Positions 18,495 through 30,600 of a stretch of 64,000 nt of DNA are shown one piece after another (position 1 is the first letter of the stretch; every line of letters starts with the position of its first letter). Made by a program: the position numbers and the translations under genes. The notes beneath the pieces were generated by a model, which ran no database searches, had not been told where the DNA came from, and saw only the letters and a program-made list of their open reading frames with translations. The stretch spans positions 11,178,491 through 11,242,490 of the forward strand of contig NC_051092.1 in NCBI RefSeq assembly GCF_901709675.1, written 5' to 3'. The DNA is from Syngnathus acus (Eukaryota; Chordata; Actinopteri; Syngnathiformes; Syngnathidae).

Positions 18495-21400
18495 ACTATC
18501 ATGATGCTTGTCAGACAATTAAAAAAAACATTTTAATAATAACTGTCATTGGTGTGAAGTCAACCCATATTGAGTCTGCTTTATATTTTGAAACAAGGGT
18601 AGCAAACAAAAAAAAAAAGCTCATAAAAGCCCAAGACAAAGCAAAATTATTACGATCCTTACATGGAACAGGAATCCAGAACAATCGCCTGTTGTCTTAA
18701 TTTTTTTTCCCCCCACTAAATGTTGAATTTATGGTTTGTTTATTTCAAGTAGTCAGTGAAGGCAATGAAATCAAATGCTAATCTGGAATTCTTGCACTCC
18801 ATATTTTCAGTAAGTGATACTCTGTGCCAGTACAGAAAAAGTTTTAATGAAGATGTCAGTTAAGATGCTGGAGCAGTAGCTCTATCATTTCCAATGGGAA
18901 GAAAACTAAGCAAATTATAAAAGCAAGCAGAATTGTGTCAGCCATAAAACATAACACTGCAATGATAAAAAAAAAAAAAATCCTTTCTGCTTATAAATGA
19001 GGCTACACACTTTTTTATTTCCTCATTTTGCTAATGAAAATTCCCCTTAATTCCCTCAGTGCAGATTCATACAGGTCAAGTGATTATGTTGATGGGAACA
19101 TAACAGCTTTTCACAGGAAACATCACAGAGGTGCGTCAAACTGATTTTACTATCAAATATCACTATAACATTTCCCTAGTCTCATTTTGTCAGTAATGAC
19201 AAGATGCATCTTTGTTTGGCATATCAATGACCTTCTCTGAAACCTCCTCATACCTTCACGGTATTTATCTGATTACTGGAACGCAACGAGACAGAAATTG
19301 AGATTTACCCCAACAGACATTGACGTGACCTTCACAGAAGCACGGACTGATGATATATTATGCATCCCTAAAGCGCAGTACAAATGACGTACAATGAATA
19401 CAAGCATTTTGCACACTGTTGCTTTTAACCAGAATCTGGCTGCATTCATCCATTTTTAGTTCTAAGTAATTTCGTAATTCTGATCAACATACCTTGCTGA
19501 CTATGAGACTGATAAAATGTCATCCTCATCATCATTATTATTTTTGATGTGGATGCCATTTTTGTTCACACAAGTATTTCTTTTGTTCAAAATAGTTCCC
19601 TAACATATTCTTGCTGTGTCCTTTTCACTTCGCACCATTAATCATTGTTTTGCTCTGTTCCCTTTCCATCGCCTCCTCAATCTGATTCGATATCAATCGT
19701 CGTGCAACAAGACCAGCCTCCACTCGTTCTTTCGCTTTGTCATTACATGTTTCGCCAACGGCTATATTACTTGCAGTAGCCACAGAATACAAATTGTGTG
19801 TTTCAGTCAGCTTGCCATACGATCGACCTTGAGTCAATATTGGCAACACACCTTTTTGAAAACAAAAATGCAGGTAGACAACCTATTTCCTGAAATAATT
19901 TTCTTCTTTTTTTTGCTTCAGTGGTTTTGAGGAAATGTACCACAGGCTTTGTTGCTGTTTTCAATGGAGCACAGCAAAATGAGATAATTCAATCATATGA
20001 ACTGCAGCAAGATGAGGAAATGTGTTGGACAGTCAAACAGATGGACAGGAGACAAGGAGGGATAAAAATGGAGAGGGTAGCGGGGGGCCTATGCATCTCA
20101 TCTCTCTCACAGTTCCCCTGTGTCCAATTAAAGCCATCACACACTCCGCTGGTGGAATGCCAATCATCTGTGTGTGTCTATTTCCACACAGCAGCCTTGA
20201 ATACCTTGTGGAAATGAATGCTCTTAACATTTGTCCTTTGATTCATATCTATTTTCCCCCAGCCTAAATTTCTCAGTCTTCCATAATTGCCCACAGAAAC
20301 ACCTGAAGATGAATTTCCTTCGTGAAAAATGATAAAAGCTTTCTAAAGAGCATTTACAATATTTCCCGCTGACACCAAGATACAAGGTGTCACTGAAAAG
20401 CCATTATCTTTCTTGGTTTGACAAAGCAAGACCTAAAAAAAATCTGATACAACGTGTTTTTTGAGCAAGAGCACCGCATTTTTATTTACTTCTATTTGTT
20501 ACAGTTCACTTCAGTTTTTAGTTTCTGTACCCAGTCATCAATTCACAGAGGCTACACACAGTTGAGAAAGAAAAAACAAATTGTTGTGACTGCTTCTAGC
20601 TAGAACCTGTATGCTATTCCATATTGGAGATTGCCTTTTGTCTGTAAGTGGCAGCGTATAACATGGCTTGATTCAGATGGATGAAGGGACAAACAGTGGT
20701 AGTTATTAGCACCTTAACTCAACACATGACCATCAAATGGTTTGGTGGGTATGACCCCAAAAAAAAAAGCAGTTTATATGCCATGGTCTTGCAGAGTTCA
20801 CTTGTTTTCTTTCACCATTATTAATCCATTCACATCCAACAAGTTATTATTGTCACATGTAGATATTAGAACCCCTTACTGCCCTTTTTCAATCAAATCA
20901 GGTCAAATCTCAGCGGTCACCGACGGGTCCCTTTTCATCTCCTCTGAGCCGAAGTTCTTTCTGCATTTTGCATTTAGGTGAGCGATGCGTAATAACCTGT
21001 GTGAACCTTCAAAATCTAATTGGACGTCGTGCTCCCTTTCCAAATGACCTTTTCACACTGTGCTACTATGGCAGAGGGTGATTTTTACTTGCGGAAGAGT
21101 GAAATACAATTTAGTGATATTATGTGACTGGAAGCACCAGGGACATGGCCAAAATGGCATGAAACAAGAATAAGATTGAAAATGCATGAGTTCATTCCAC
21201 CAGGACTGATTGAGTGACTTTAGTGATCAACCAATCACAGGTGAGCTGCCATAATCAGGCTCATCAAGGTCTTGTGACTCTAATAAGTGTTGATATACAT
21301 TTAGTCTTTAGTAAGGATATGAAAATCAATTCACTTTTGTTATAAATCAGCTATGTTGTTTTGTTAATTTTGATATACAGTAACTGTTTTGAAATATTTC

Positions 21401-22555
21401 AGCAAATCTCAGACCTCAGTTCAGCACATCAATGGACCATTTTTTTCTTCATAATTTGAACAAAACAAAATTGTATTTGGCTTTAATTACACTGCATACA
21501 AAATATTTTAATTGGAAAGTAAGGATGCATTTATATATTAAATCAGTTTCAATAGTGTCTTATCAATAGATGCAGTAGGTGTATTGTTTTAAATTGGGAT
21601 TTCCAGCACCTATTTGTCACAGAGGTCCAAAACCCAACGGACACGCCTGCTTTCTTTCGGTGTTCTTGCATGAATGAAGCCAAAACTCTCTCTTCTGCCA
21701 CCTGCTAGCGCCAAGTTAATGTCTCCCTGCTCTCACACACGTCTCACCCCTTTCTCCCCTATTAGTCTGGTGTTGAGGTGAGAGGAATACTGAAGGAAAG
21801 AAAGGAGGAGGGTTTTTGGTCCTGAGGGCCAATGCCAACTGCTTACTAATACACACAGACTATCCATCTAAACACACTTGAGCAATGAATGCGATTTATC
21901 TACTCAAAATTTACTCCACTAGAGTCATTTAAAATGACAGCCATATGAAGAGTTTATTATCACTGTAACTACATTGAACAGATTATTTAAAAAAAAAAAA
22001 AAACTATTAAATGTTGGCTTAGTAAGTAAATTGATGTGACTGTTGCTATGGCAATGAGTGGCATGAATATAAAATTAGAAAAGGTACAAAAGTTGAAAGA
22101 ATGGAGTTAACACTTAAACAAAACAAAAATGTCTATGACGACATGTTCCCAAATGCAATTGTGTTGGTGTGATGTTTGAAATAAATTCAATAAAGTAAAT
22201 TTAGGTGTAGTTTTTCTAGGTTAGGGAAGGAGGTTTGTGAATAAAAAGGGAAGAAGTCAATACGTCCTAGCTCCTCTGAATGCACTGACTTCCTCCAAGA
22301 CGGGTGAGGTGAAGTTGCCTGAAAAAAAATTAGATCTGCCTCTTTAAATTTGAGGAACACATCCAGGGGCTTATGCTTTATACCTGGGATTAAGTTGAAA
22401 AATCATATTGAGGGAAATGTGAAAATCAATGACACAAGCATTTTTTTCCTGCTTATGAGTGATGTATTGCCGATGTACATTTATGCTGCGCAAAAAAATG
22501 GACAAGCTGCCACCGAAATAGAAGAGGTGCCATTTCAAGGCTGATGGCCCAACAA

Positions 22556-22640
22556 CAGTCAAGTTTATTTGTATACTGCAGCTCCGAATTACAAAAGAGT
22601 CGCAAAGGGCCTCACAAGCTCACAAATCTCCCGCTGTAAT
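22556..22640 (+). repeat. Dispersed teleost repeat fragment
   Basis: The phrase 'CAGTCAAGTTTATTTGTATA ... CACAAGCTC' with 'GCAAAGGGCCTCACAAGC' resembles a very common fish repeat (typically 'tcaagtttatttgtatagc ... caaagggcttcacaagc'). The family was not verified. Confidence 0.5.
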
Positions 22641-23149
22641 CGATTCTCATCTGAACATTCCAGCCAACTTGCATGCACTCAGACTTGACTAGACAACTAG
22701 TTAACTCGACATCCTTAACTCAGCCATTGCTGCCAGCCTCCCACTGTCACCACCGCAGTAATAATTTTGCCTTTTTTCCTCCTCACAACAAACTAGCTCT
22801 GGTTTTCTGTGAAGAAAGAAAGGACAACCTACTCTCATTTAGCCTGTGTAACTCTATTAAAACGGTGTGCTCCCTGGATATTAAATTAGCCTATGAGACA
22901 TTCTCCTGATGAGTTCATTAGACAGGGCTGGAAATAAATTTGGAATTCAACCGCTGTCAACAGCAAAGCGTGTGTACTGTAATATTCTTATTCCCCTCTC
23001 TTGTTCATCTGTTAACACCCAAAGAATTAACATCTTCAATAATGCTATTTGGAAGAAGTGTTGGAAAAAGACACAACAGTTAAGTAGGTCTTTTTCCATG
23101 GTATTATTGGTTCTACAGTCCATAGATGAGATGTTATTTTTGAATGTGT

Positions 23150-23390
23150 GTGTTCAATAATTTTATGGTCAGGGGGAAGAAACTGTTTTTGAATCTGAAC
23201 CTCCTGCTGCAGAGGACAGTATCATTGAAGTTGAAATCTGATTGGGCCATTTCTTCAAATCCACGATGATCTCGTTCGTTTTGTCCACACTGGATCAGGT
23301 TGTTAACGTTACACCAGTCCGCCAACTTTATTACCTCTTCCCTATAGGCCAGTTCATCATCATCCTGAATGGAGCTCACAACAGTTGTTT
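23150..23390 (+). repeat. Dispersed repeat remnant, family unresolved
   Basis: Contains 'ATGGTCAGGGGGAAGAAACT', 'GATGATCTCGTTCGTTTTG' and 'TACACCAGTCCGCCAACTTT'. These phrases resemble a decayed, widely dispersed fish repeat with reverse-strand reverse-transcriptase-like coding remnants. Identification is from memory of the phrases only. Confidence 0.4.
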
Positions 23391-23659
23391 AAATAGCAAA
23401 CTTTAACTGTTGAAGGAGTCCACAGAATCCTCTTCTTCATTACAAACATTGATTTGTTAGATATAATGGCCTTTTTTTAAACATCCTCCAATAAATGGCT
23501 GACAATTTCCACAGAATGTTGTTGTCTTGTGCGATGTGCGTTCAAGGCGTGGGTTCACAAGTGCAGACAAAGCACAACTTATGTATAGCTTTTGACAGAA
23601 GGGATTTACATTTAAAATCCTTTCTCAGGATTCCAAGAATGCACAATGGTATAATGAGC

Positions 23660-23660
<1 letters not shown>

Positions 23661-23704
<44 letters not shown>
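23661..23704. repeat. (GT)n microsatellite
   Basis: About 22 GT units with one early interruption, in the intergenic gap. Confidence 0.95.
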
Positions 23705-23705
<1 letters not shown>

Positions 23706-25430
23706 GTGACAAGATTTAAAGTTACGAATCCTATTAGCGACCAATTAGTTCTGTGTCTTATTAGCTGACGTCGCCAGGTCCTGTAGACCACTACGGGGTT
23801 TAGCTTTGTCTATTGACAGCATCACAGACTTCATTTGTAAACTGTTTTTTTTTTTTTTACTTGAGTAAGTGGACTAAATGGCAGGTAATTGGAAACTTTA
23901 ATTGGCATGACAGCACGCAAGAAAGCCAGCCTGTTACTTGTTAATGGATTCAACAGATAAGGAACAAATAATGCAAGTACATTAGCATCACGTTCAAATG
24001 GTTATTTTTGTCTTCTTCCCATGCAATTCATGCAATCTTCTGTAACACGGAAGGAAGAGTTCTATGGACAGCAGTCTCCTTCAACCATACACTAGCAGTG
24101 TACATGTCGTACCTCGCAGGTCAACCAAAGTCTGTTCCGTGATGGTCAGACTTCTTAAATTTCAATTTGAAATTCGGAATAATTTCACCCAAAGTCCAAA
24201 CTGTTGCCATCACGAAACCACGCAATTGGTACGTACAAAGCAGTCGGGTTTTTTCATGTCGTATGAAAAAAAAGACACTTTTGGGCGTACAATCAACCCA
24301 TTGACATAGAAGACAAAGAGTGCACACAAAACTGGGTAAGTGTATGCAGTCATTTTTTGGTGGGATGGGAAAACAAGTGTTTTCAGCATGGTTTGAATGC
24401 CATTTTCTTTCCTCGAGTACACACACGTTCTTATCTGTCAATTTAGCTAGTTTAATATCTGTTAAGTGACCCTTGCATAAGAGGAGGCAAAAGTCTCATT
24501 TCACTCTCAGACACTGCTGCGCCATTCACTCCATCCTTTACCACCAAGACACCATCATTTTAATCTTTCCAGAGGAGAAGAAAGACAAACAAAAACAAGA
24601 CTAAAAATACAGTCTTAATCATGCTTAAGTGTGTTGTACAGCGGCCATATAAGGAACAAATGCACCGAACTGAGGGCCCAATGGGTGGGAAAGATGACAA
24701 AGAACTGACATTGGCATACATTTTAGAGGTAGAGTGAAGCTCCAACTGGTGCAGATGCAAAAAGCCCCTAATCTCCAGCACCGGTGAATGAGATGCTTGC
24801 ATCTTCATCCTTATAACGCAATGAAACAACATTACTTCCTTGCAATATAATGCATAAAACCAACACAATGTAAAAAATAAAAAATAAACCCGATTCACCT
24901 TACTGTATCAGATGTTCCTCACGAGATTTTTGGTGGATAGATCTCCCAAAAGCGTTGACTTTAAGCATTCTCTTTCCTTCTCGTCAGCCCCGCTTCACCC
25001 ATTCGCTCGTTGCTGATTCGTCTCACACTCTGAATCTAAACGTTGTTGTTTTTTCCGCTATGCACGCTCTCAATGCCAAACGCGTTGATGACTCTAGATA
25101 ACGCTTGCTTGTGGAGGATGTTAGCGAATCCAAACTAGCCCAAGACAGATGTTAGGAAGCGTTGAGTCCGAGCATTATCCCGCTCGAGTAAAAATGATCG
25201 GGGGGGGGAAATACTAAAGCGGACTGATCTAGTAGCCGACTCGTCATAATCCATGCATTAAGAGCAGGTGGAGGGTGTGCGTATTTTTTTTTTTTTCACC
25301 CCTGGGAAAAACGCTCCTCAATGCATCTCTCCATCACAGACGGCTATTGGTGTCAAGCGAGCAGCAATATGGTTAATAAGATACTATTTCCGGTTGGGCC
25401 TTTTCTAAATCACCGTTTACGCTCTGTTCG

Positions 25431-25465
25431 TGCGTGTGTGTGTGTGTGTGTGTGTGGGGGGGGGG
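25431..25465. repeat. (GT)n followed by a G10 run
   Basis: An alternating GT tract runs directly into ten consecutive G residues. It lies upstream of the presumed sf3b3 5' end. Confidence 0.9.
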
Positions 25466-25639
25466 ACGTACTGAGAAAGAAAAAACAAAATGCTTTTTTC
25501 CTATCTCTTTTTTGGGAGGGGGCAACTGTTCAAGATGAGGAACAGTTAGCCTGTAACGCTCGTGCGGTCTTTGTCGACATCTGCTGGAATGTGTCTGCCT
25601 ATACGACTTCTTTACGGATTCTTGTCAGGCAGTTTATGT

Positions 25640-25870
25640 GCTACCTTGTGTGACGTAGTACAAATTGTGAAAGGACCCCTTAAACGGCGGTACGTCGTCG
25701 GCTTCCTTGCGTCGAAAGACTATCAAATTGATGCAATTGTATCTATCCGAAATCATAATCATCTTGTTTAGCACACTGGTAAATATGCCAATTTACGAAT
25801 TTGCTGTTTGTCTGTTATCAAACACATACCGTATTTGTGCGACGTGTGCTCGTAAGATCGGAAGATTCGC
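25640..25870 (+). promoter_or_regulatory. sf3b3: Candidate sf3b3 promoter and non-coding first exon
   Basis: Locally CpG-rich sequence (around 25660-25720 and 25835-25870) in an otherwise AT-rich flank. The exon with the sf3b3 ATG opens with a splice acceptor at 26401/26402, so a non-coding exon must lie upstream and this is the most likely place. A GTAAGA at about 25849 could be its donor. Weak inference; no TATA or transcript evidence. Confidence 0.25.
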
Positions 25871-26455
25871 ACTTTGTATGAATGGGCTCACGCCACAGTG
25901 AATACGAAGTAGCGTTATTGTGCACGCTTTTTGTCTGAGAAGTTCTTGCTTTGGGCAACACTGGCTCATCGCACATATTTTAACTTACAAATATATGGTT
26001 CTTGTTAAATTCATATCTAATTTGAAATCATTTTCGCCGGCTAAGCTAGCAGTTTGAGCTATGCTAACAACATAAATGTTGCTTCTTTGTTATTTTCCTT
26101 GAAACACACACAAATTGAGTGCCGTTTTTGAGTGATCGTTATCTGGCTCATCCGAAGCTTGCTGATGACTTGAATCGGGTGTTTTAGAAGAGAGGTACAT
26201 CTAAAACAAGGTGGCTAGTGTTGTCAAAGACCGGACTTGAGCACCCCTGGTTTAGATTGTGGCAGTTTGGCAGATACTGAGCAAAGAGACAAAGTGGTTG
26301 TTCATTGCCATACGAATGTAAAGTTTAATGCAGAGTAAATAAATTCTATATAATTCTATAATATGCCTTCCTAAAGCTAACTGACCTGACCCCCTTTTCA
26401 GACTGAGCTGGGACAAGTGGACAGGCTTGTGGGGAAACCACAGTGAGACACAGCC

Positions 26456-27645
26456 ATGTTTCTTTACAACATCACGCTACAGCGTGCCACTGGCATCACA
26501 CATGCCATCCATGGAAACTTCTCGGGTGAGTTTGCGCCTCAATGTTATTGTCTGCTCTTGTCAGCCTAATTTCTTATCTTGACAAGTTGCCATAGTACAG
26601 TTGTATGAAGCGTGTCTGAATAGTTCCAGGACACAAATGGGTTTTCACCTTCAATCTGGGACTAGATGACCAACCTACTCCAGCATTTGATGTATTCAGT
26701 GCACGAAAAGAGACCAGAATTGTGGCGACTTCTCCTTGACAATAAGCCTGCTCGCCATACCCTGAGCATCTGACTGTTCCTGGCTAAGAATAACAATGGC
26801 TTGCTGGGGCATCCTTCCTACTTACTTAAGGGGTTTTGTTTTTTACATTTTAGATGCGTCTCACTGTTTCTCTTTGAAATAAACCTCATCAGACCTCCAT
26901 TATGTTGTTTTTGTATGAATCGTGGTTATGTAGTTTGTTCTCCATCTGTCTTGTTTGTGTGTAGGAACCAAGATGCAGGAGATTGTTGTCTCCAGAGGAA
27001 AGATCATAGAGTTGCTGCGACCAGACGCAAACACGGGAAAGGTCCACACACTACTCACCATGGAAGTGTTTGGGATTGTGCGTTCACTAATGGCCTTCCG
27101 ACTCACAGGAGGAACCAAAGGTATACAACCCAGCGCATATTACACTTATGATTTTGAAGTTGGTTCTCGTGGCATGTTGCATAGTATCTTAAAAGCTACA
27201 ATAAAGTAAGTTCCATTTCCAGTTTGGGCTTGATAATCAAACTTTTGCCTTTTGGATCACCAGTATACCCTTCTGTGGTGATGTCACAAAAGGCAAATAA
27301 AAATCAAAACATTGTGGATTTACTAATGCTGATGTCTTGTGAGATAAACCAAAGTGTCTTGTTGTTGGCAACCCCCGTTACTGTATTCACTGTTCTGATT
27401 GCTTGTTTTTTGTAGATTACATTGTTGTCGGGAGTGACAGTGGTCGTATAGTCATCTTGGAATATCATCCGTCTAAAAACATGTTTGAGAAAATTCACCA
27501 GGAGACATTTGGCAAGAGTGGTTGTCGCCGAATTGTCCCAGGACAGTTTTTGGCAGTGGACCCCAAAGGCAGAGCCGTCATGATAGGTATGTTCAATAGA
27601 GTATCTTGATATTGCACAGCTGTGAACTGAAAGCCACTGTTGTTC

Positions 27646-27677
<32 letters not shown>

Positions 27678-30600
27678 TATTCCATTGATATTTCCTCACA
27701 ATGTCCATGACTTAAGTAATAGTGCACACTTCTGGAAATGTTTACATAATGATAAAATAACAAACACTGGATTAAAGGATGTACATGAGAAGAGGACGTA
27801 TGTAAGAAACATTGCATACCGAATTGCAATTATGGTAGATCGTTCAACAGAAATGGTGACATTAATGTGAGCTGTCGTCTTTCTTTTTGGTTTGTTTAGG
27901 GGCAATAGAGAAACAGAAGTTGGTTTATATTCTCAATAGAGATGCAGCTGCACGGCTGACCATCTCTTCCCCACTGGAGGCCCACAAAGCCAACACGCTG
28001 GTCTACCATGTAGTGGGTGTGGACGTGGGCTTTGAGAATCCCATGTTTGCTTGTCTTGAAATGGACTATGAGGTACTCGCATGTTCATGGAATTATGCAA
28101 AGAAAAAAAGACACTTATTCAAGCGTTATGCCTGCCACTTTACAGGAAGCTGACAATGACCCTACTGGAGAAGCTGCAGCAAACACGCAACAGACACTCA
28201 CTTTCTATGAGCTGGACCTTGGCTTGAACCACGTGGTCCGCAAGTACAGCGAGGCTTTAGAAGAACATGGAAACTTTCTCATCACTGGTAGGCAAACGTT
28301 CACAACTCGATTGTGTTTCAGAGCAACATTCATGAAAAAAAAGGTTTTTATATATGCTTGGAGAGATAAATATTTACAAAAATGTTTTTGACATAAACTC
28401 ATAATGCAAATTACCAGTCTTGGTCATTCATGCAGTTCTCCTCTTGCATATCTAGTTCCCGGTGGTTCCGATGGGCCAAGCGGAGTTCTGATCTGCTCTG
28501 AAAACTACATCACGTATAAGAATTTTGGAGACCAGCCTGACATTCGCTGTCCTATCCCACGTCGAAGGGTGAGTCATACTATCTATCCATCAACAGGAAA
28601 GAAAAAGTTTGTAATCTGGAATGTCAAGGTTTTTTGAGAACAAATGTGTCACGTTAAGGGTAGATGAATATGATGTTGACACTGGACAGGTCTCTCCACT
28701 AACTTTACACCTGGTAGCCCTGGTGCGGCCGAACCTGGCAAGCTGCGCCCACTAAGGAAGTGGGTCTGGAAAGCCTCCGTTAAAAATGTCATCCTCTCAA
28801 ATTCGTTTATTTGATGTGACCTATCCTTAGTGTGCAACGTTGCTCTTCGGCGGGAGTCAATCCTCATTCAAAATGGCGCGCGAGAGAGACGATTAACACC
28901 ATTCAGCCTTCAGGCAATTTTAGATAAACAGAAATACAGCAGCTGTCACCACTGGAAGCATTTATTTCAAAACAGGACTTAATCGACAAAAAATGTATCA
29001 AACAGTGTGGCATAAAAAAATTGAAGCTTGGGTTATCTTGGGTTACATGCCTGCGACTGTATCATCTGTAACGTTGGTGAGCTGGGCACAGATAGTAAAA
29101 AAAAAAAAACATTCACACTCGCAATCCATGTTTTTGGAGCATGTGAGGAAGCCAAAGTACCTGGAGGAAAAAAGCATGCAGGCACTCGGGAGAACTCTCA
29201 ACTCAACTGGACCTGCTTTTTGTCATTGCCATGTAATGCTGTTTCTACACTGAAACAAACAACTTGGGGCCATTTGCTTTCACAGTGGCTCAAATGACAA
29301 GCTTAACCTTAACCAAATTGAATTTTGTGCCCATACGTCGCAGATTTCCTGAGGCAGGCAGGACATATGACCCATTTGAATTGCTAGTGTGAATGCCTGA
29401 AAAGAATTGGATTACATATGACAGAAACCCGTAATTAGGAATGATTGCAACTTGGCATGGAACCTGTCTGTGACATATAAGACTTTGCTAACATACTGTG
29501 AGAAAATGTCAACAAATGTTAGACGATAAAGGCAGACCGAATGCAAAGCTTGTGATGTTCTCAAAAAACATGCGTATTAAAAATGAATATTTTACTTTCT
29601 GCTAGAATGACCTGGACGACCCAGAGCGTGGAATGATATTTGTTTGTTCAGCAACCCACAAGACCAAGTCCATGTTCTTCTTCTTAGCCCAGACCGAACA
29701 AGGCGATATCTTTAAGGTTACCTTGGAAACTGATGAAGAAATGGTGAGGAAAATGCATGGATTCCTTGTATGAGATATGATAAGTAGGGAATGAAATTAT
29801 ACTTTGTGTGTACTGCACAAAAACACGCATTTCCATTATTTGCGGTTAATATGATGAAATATAAGCAAATCTTGTAATATACCAATTCTGATTGTTTAGG
29901 TCACAGAAATCAGGCTGAAGTACTTCGACACAATTCCTGTGGCAACAGCCATGTGTGTCTTGAAGACTGGCTTCCTTTTCGTGGCCTCCGAATTTGGAAA
30001 TCAGTAAGTGCTATAATCTTTTTTGAAAGAATGTCACTATTTTTTAATATAGAAAACAAACACATTGGCTTTTCTTCTCTTAGCTGTGTTCAATCTGCGT
30101 ATGTCGTCTTACATCATTATGAATAATGTTGCACTGAACCTTTTTCTAGTTACCTTTACCAGATTGCCCACTTGGGCGATGATGATGAGGAGCCAGAGTT
30201 CTCTTCTGCCATGCCTCTAGAAGAAGGGGACACCTTCTTCTTTCAGCCCCGCCCCCTCAAGAATCTGGTGTTGGTTGATGAGCAGGAGAACTTGTCCCCA
30301 ATCATGTCCTGTCAGGTGGGTGTACATTTCAAGTTTGGTGTCTTCCATATTATTACTGCTCGTATTTTCTTGATCAAATGTTAGTCAGAGGAGAGATGGG
30401 TAAGAAGTCTTAATAAAACTAGAGGATTTAGGTTTCAAACTAGGGTTGAGGTTTCAAACTGGGGTTAGCGTTTCAAAGTAGGGTTTCAAACTAGGGTTAG
30501 CTTTCAGCATTCACCAAATGACCTTGGTTTGTGTATTTTCGGTTCGGTTGCTGTGGCTGCCAAGGGCTTCGGTGCTTTTTCCCCTCTTTTCTTAGTGCAT

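Larger units (their letters stand above)
15931..25640. other. Gap between st3gal2 and sf3b3, no gene recognised
   Basis: About 9.7 kb in which I recognise no conserved protein segment on either strand. It may hold non-coding 5' exons of st3gal2 (minus) and regulatory DNA. It contains microsatellites and two dispersed-repeat segments, listed separately. In human this interval holds FCSK and COG4; no fragment of either was seen. Confidence 0.6.

Noticed and set aside
24121-24898. Several minus-strand open frames of 70-112 codons
   Set aside because: Cysteine- and phenylalanine-rich translations typical of AT-rich non-coding DNA; no family motif.
26232-26252. GAGCACCCCTGG, resembling a hAT right end
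   Set aside because: No matching left end or 8-bp duplication was found nearby.
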